DNA of 64,000 nucleotides, from positions 5,441,030-5,505,029 of the forward strand of contig NC_054877.1 in assembly GCF_018320785.1 (NCBI RefSeq), given 5' to 3'. The stretch's first letter is position 1, and the number at the start of each line of letters is the position of its first letter. The notes under the pieces were generated by a model that worked only from the letters and a program-made list of their open reading frames with translations, was not told the DNA's origin and did not search any database. Origin of the DNA: Cheilinus undulatus (lineage: Eukaryota; Chordata; Actinopteri; Labriformes; Labridae). Below, piece by piece: positions 60,010 to 64,000 of the stretch. Made by a program: the position numbers and the translations under genes.

Positions 60010-60210
60010 GGGACTTTTTTTTTTGCCAGTTTTAACCTTTTCACTGCTTTATATGCCCATTTTGCACCTTTTTGGCACTTTCTACTCATTTTTCACCATT
60101 TTTACCTCCAATTAGTGCCACTCTTATTACATTTGTGTCACCTAAAACCCATTTTAGACATTTTAACTGCTTTTCCCTATTTTTGACACTTTCCTTTCTT
60201 AACCCATTGT
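60010..60210 (-). repeat. Degenerate tandem repeat, reverse of the 33285 type
   Basis: Words such as CATTTTTGCCACTTTT, TTTTAACCC and CCATTTTT recur irregularly. They are the reverse complement of the repeat in intron 2 of ACOT copy B. Confidence 0.6.
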
Positions 60211-62179
60211 TATGGGCCAAACTGGATATCTGTTGATATACCAATTAACCTATTGTGCTGTTATACTGTGGTAAGTACAGCAGTCTAATGACATGGCCTA
60301 ATCTAGTCGTAATTGTACCTCAGCTTAACTCATGCATGTAACTGCTCTAACTTTCAGATACTGTGCTTGTAAGAAACTGTAGAAATGTTCCCTCTGGCAG
60401 TAAAAAAAAGGAGAGAAATGTGATTTGAGAAACAGCATGGAGGACTTCAGAGCTCCAAACAGGTCAATATTTATTTTTAAAAAACTTTGGAAGACTGTCC
60501 CAAAAGCAAGAATTCATTCTTCAGAGTACCTCTGACAGTCAGTGTAGAGGCCTGTGTGCAGAAGTGTTGCAGGTAGGTCTGACAGTATTGATTTAAAGTC
60601 CTGACCGAAACAATCCAATATCTCTGAGTTTTGAGTCCATGCTGTCTAAATCCAAAACTTCTGAAACTTGACTACCTTCACTTTTAAATGAAGCTTTCTT
60701 TATGTCCACCTTCTGTTTAAACTAAAAGGCCACGTGTTATTTCTGACTTAAGTACTGATACTTGCATATATACAAACTCACATTTGTCTGGTAGTGTTCA
60801 GAGATTCTCAGATGTCTTGAAAAATTCAGCAGACACTCTCCTCCAGGATTGCAGAAGGTCATTTTTGTCTTTTCTCAGCTCCATGTCCAGAATTGATGCG
60901 CTGTCGAATAACCAGTGCCGACATACTCGTTACCTCCAGGAAATACCTCACATTTGATTCCCTTCACAGAAAAATCTACGTTATTATCCAATCTGTTTTG
61001 GTTGATCCACATTCGGCTCCGATGACAAAGCATTCAGAGAAAACTCTCGGCTGCTGTGAGTGCAAATAAATGTGAGCAGCCTGAAGTGATCCTAATCAAT
61101 TCAGCTAAGACCCAATCTTCAACCGGCGTAAACATGCCGGCCCAGGAGATTGGAGAGGAGTGATTAGATTGCCTCCAAATTTAATTTGGGTTTCAAAAGT
61201 CATGACATGAGGCAGAAATATTGGGGTTGTTCTGTCTGTGATACAGGAGAATGTGTTCTGTTCTGATCGTTTAAACTTTTAATCAAGAAGACAGTTGGAA
61301 AAGTGACGTGTTGTTCGGCTTCTGTTGTGGATCACGGCGCTTGTTAATTGAGGCCTGATGGGAATTAGGAGCCTCATTTATTCCAGCATGCATAGCAAGC
61401 AAATTCATCTGTGCAGGAACATGATTTTCAGAATAAGAGAGTAACTTTAACTTTATTGTCCTCAAGGGGGAAATATGCTTTGCACAAGAAAGTTTATATG
61501 TGCCAGTTACAGGACAACAAAAGTATATACATTTAAATAATATAGAAGTTTATAAAAACAACCGTGCTATGTACAGCAGGATACGACAGTCGACCACGGC
61601 CTGACAAGCTGCGCCCGACTGGTCAGAAGGATTTCTGACATGTTTAATATTTTGGTTGTACAACTCCAGACACTCCCACAGTCAGCACAGAAACGGGCAG
61701 AATAAACAACTTTGGGGTATTTTTTCCTTTGCAAACTGTCACACAACATCCTAAATTACCATGACAACAGCTGGAATGACTTTCTGATGCCCCCACAGCT
61801 ATGCTATAATAAGGGAAATGAATGAGCAGGAAATATTCCTACCTGCAGCTGACACAGAGGTGATGCTGTTTGTGTGTGTGGGAAAGAGAGAGAGAGAGAG
61901 AGAGAGACTGGAACTAGACAAAGAAGAATTAGACAAAGCCTGTGAACGTCAGACGTCTGCTTACAATACGCAGACTCAAACTGCTTTTGAAGGCAATCTG
62001 CGGTGGCTTCCGTATTGAAATTACTGTCTCAACTGAACTTTGGATCAACCTAATGGCCCACCCTGTCAGCTAGCTAGCTAGCATTCTGGTTGACAGAAAC
62101 GTCAAAAAGCTTCTGCATGTCGAGCTACCTGTCAATTAAATGAGACCCGCCAATGCGCAGTGATATTTTCACGTCTGCC
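60211..62179. other. No gene seen
   Basis: A TTTATTGTCCTCAAGGGG block at about 61452 resembles the tail of a common teleost repeat. An (AG)n run lies at 61885-61907. A GCTAGCTAGCTAGC run is near 62072. No coding signature. Confidence 0.35.
61885..61907. repeat. (AG)n microsatellite
   Basis: Eleven AG dinucleotides, preceded by a short GT run. Confidence 0.9.
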
Positions 62180-62405
62180 AAGGAGGTTATGTTATCGGCA
62201 GGGTTTGTTTGTTAGCAACATAACTCAAAAAGTTATGGACAGATTTTGATGAAATTTTCAGGAAATGTCACAAATGGCATAAGGAAGAACTGATTTGGGA
62301 GTAATCCAGATCACCGTCTGGATCCAGGAATTTTTTTGAAGGATTCCTTACTATTGGGAGATAGGGCTAATGGCGGAGGTCTGCGCTCTCTGAGTGCTTT
62401 TCTAG
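62180..62405 (+). mobile_element. Helitron-like 3' end, longer copy
   Basis: The copy runs from AAGGAGGTTATG to GAGTGCTTTTCTAG, followed by T. The terminal hairpin is CGGAG/CTCTG around GTCTGCGCT. The last 85 bp match 316-400 in the opposite orientation. No coding content. Confidence 0.45.
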
Positions 62406-63074
62406 TTTCTCAGTATAATGGAAACCCTTGTGGTACAAAAAAATTAAATCCCCATACAGTGAGAGCACATTAAGACATTAGCTAATGAGACACATTTGGT
62501 TTTTTGAAACAGGCTGTAAACCAGTTTATTTGTAGTGTAAAAACCAGCTTTTTAACAGGTGTTCAGACTGGACTTTTGGTGTTCCTGCAGCCAGCCTCAA
62601 GTGGACACACTCTGTATTGCAATTTTTGCACTTCCACATTGGCTTCATTTTTCAGGAACAGAGGTTGCCCACTGTACTTCACCCTCAGAGTGTGAGACTT
62701 TTTAAAAAGAAAACTGCGGATTTCTGCCACAGAAACTGTGAAACTGTGATCTTGATCGCTGACACTTTTAGTCCAAGCATTTATTCTCTTGCCTAAATCT
62801 GGTACCGAACCATGGTAGTGTTCTATGTACCCTGTCAAACCTAGGGTCCCTGCTCTCTACAGCTGAGAGGCAGAATAGGTACAGATGCATTGTTTTTTGA
62901 CAGATTTACCCACAGTGGAGAAAAATCATGGATTTAAAATGTCTGACGAGAACTACATTACATTTTACTCTTGTTTTATGCATCTTGACGAAAACTAAAC
63001 TGACGTTTTGTCAGTTTTAGTCATCACAGATCTCTTTTTGTTAAGCTTAGTCTAGATTTTGTCATAAAAAAAGG
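62406..63074. other. No gene seen
   Basis: Frames at 62504-62695 and 62563-62838 have no recognisable domain. The stretch before 63050 (GACGTTTTGTCAGTTTTAGTC) looks like part of an unclassified repeat. Confidence 0.35.
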
Positions 63075-63305
63075 CTTGTAGCACCTGATAATGTAACAAG
63101 TTCCTGATAGTGTAATAACGCCTGATAATGTAATAAAATTTGCTCTTAACTCACTCGAAAATGTAATAAAACCCAATAATGTAATAACTTCACCAATAAT
63201 GTAATAAAATACCCTGACTGATATTGTAATAACATTTTCACTGATAATGTAATACATTTTTTTTCAAACCTGATAATGTAATACTTGACAGATAATGTAA
63301 TAAAT
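63075..63305 (+). repeat. Irregular repeat of TGATAATGTAATAA
   Basis: About ten copies of TGATAATGTAATAA or a close variant, separated by unequal spacers of roughly 3-20 bp. It is not a strict tandem array. The minus-strand frame 63024-63257 comes from it. Confidence 0.8.
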
Positions 63306-64000
63306 ATGTTTATTTCAGTCCAGAGTTCTAAATTTTGTGTTTGAAGAATCTACAAATGTTATATACACTGGATTTGAAACAATAGAATTACTATTTGGTT
63401 AAACTGCAGACCATGAATACCATCCAGCCATATGCACATGTGCAAATAATCAGGGACATGCAACTACATCCTGGTCATACTGAGTGGGTGATGGACTTAC
63501 CTCCCTGGGAGACCAGAATTCCAGCTCGGATAAACTTCTGAGCAGCACTGGAAACCCCAGGTAACTCTTCCCTAAACGTACCTCTTCACTTCACAGATTT
63601 CCAACAAATCACTACCTCATGAAACAACCACAAACCGACAAAACAACTTTCAGTAACCCTTCATTTGAAGAGGGTATACATAAGCATTCATAACAACTAC
63701 ATACACATTACATGACACCTGACATAAACATAGGCCTATATATCCACTCATAAATGCTTATTATATCACTTTCAACGTCAAATTGACATCTTACTCTATG
63801 TCAAGTGACATAGTGGTCAGTTGACATACTGTCATACTACATAGTATATTATGAGGTTTACCTGTATAAATAAAGGTTAAATAAAAATGTCAGCATCAAA
63901 ATGACAGAATTTGATGACAACTGACATGGTCATTTTTCAAACTCCTTTTTTGGGGTTTATACAGGGTTTCTGAAGTTGTATTTGTTTCTATGAAAGTATA
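63306..64000. other. No gene seen
   Basis: Short repeats of TGACAT/ATGTCA occur at 63785-63930. No coding or element signature recognised. Confidence 0.4.

Overview
The window looks like a piece of a ray-finned fish (teleost, probably percomorph) chromosome. Its few genes have introns with GT/AG borders. The rest is packed with element types typical of teleosts: several Tc1/mariner families, hAT elements with 8-bp target duplications, a PIF/Harbinger element with both of its ORFs, MITEs, minisatellites and microsatellites. Nothing suggests a bacterium, plasmid or virus. The assignment rests on recognised families; no database search was possible.

The protein-coding content is small. Type I acyl-CoA thioesterase (ACOT/BAAT family) genes form a tandem array on the minus strand. 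Copy A (1149-4704) is intact: three exons of 454, 188 and 609 nt, 416 residues, Ser-Asp-His triad, and a peroxisomal-type C-terminus (-ARL). Copy B (32349-35682) has exactly the same exon sizes and a -AKL end, but one in-frame TAA in exon 3 cuts off the Asp and His. Between them (26222-27105) lies a fragment C of a third copy, split by a solo LTR with a clean 5-bp target duplication. The enzymes would hydrolyse fatty acyl-CoA (or conjugate bile-acid or acyl-CoA) in peroxisomes.

A second, unrecognised locus lies at 20.4-22.6 kb (minus). It has a 180-codon terminal exon, a tandem partial duplicate of that exon, and a possible upstream 40-codon exon. It abuts a 2.6-kb minisatellite of an 11-bp unit (17677-20273).

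The rest is mobile and repeated DNA, region by region. 5.3-8.2 kb: a four-level transposon nest. 9.7-10.2 kb: a 559-bp element with a 9-bp target duplication, with relatives at 5.5, 51.8 and 57.0 kb. 12-13.2 kb: a fold-back structure. 13.2-15.4 kb: degenerate GCTGCA-rich sequence. 28-32 kb: Tc1 relics and a 42-bp minisatellite. 36.9-37.9 kb: a tandem duplication. 40.3-42.8 kb: two Tc1 relics, one of them a mosaic. 47.9-49.1 kb: an almost complete but frameshifted Tc1. 49.2-50.0 kb: a CpG-rich element with inverted repeats. 55.1-56.6 kb: integrase and HECT-ligase relics facing each other. 57.2-59.7 kb: a PIF/Harbinger element with Myb-like and nuclease relics. 62.2-62.4 kb and 0.3 kb: Helitron-like 3' ends.

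The most interesting items are the broken ACOT copy with a sequence-identical tract at its catalytic exon, the unknown duplicated terminal exon, the integrase/HECT pair, the datable transposon nest, and hammerhead-like motifs in two dispersed repeats. No clearly new defence or regulatory system was found.
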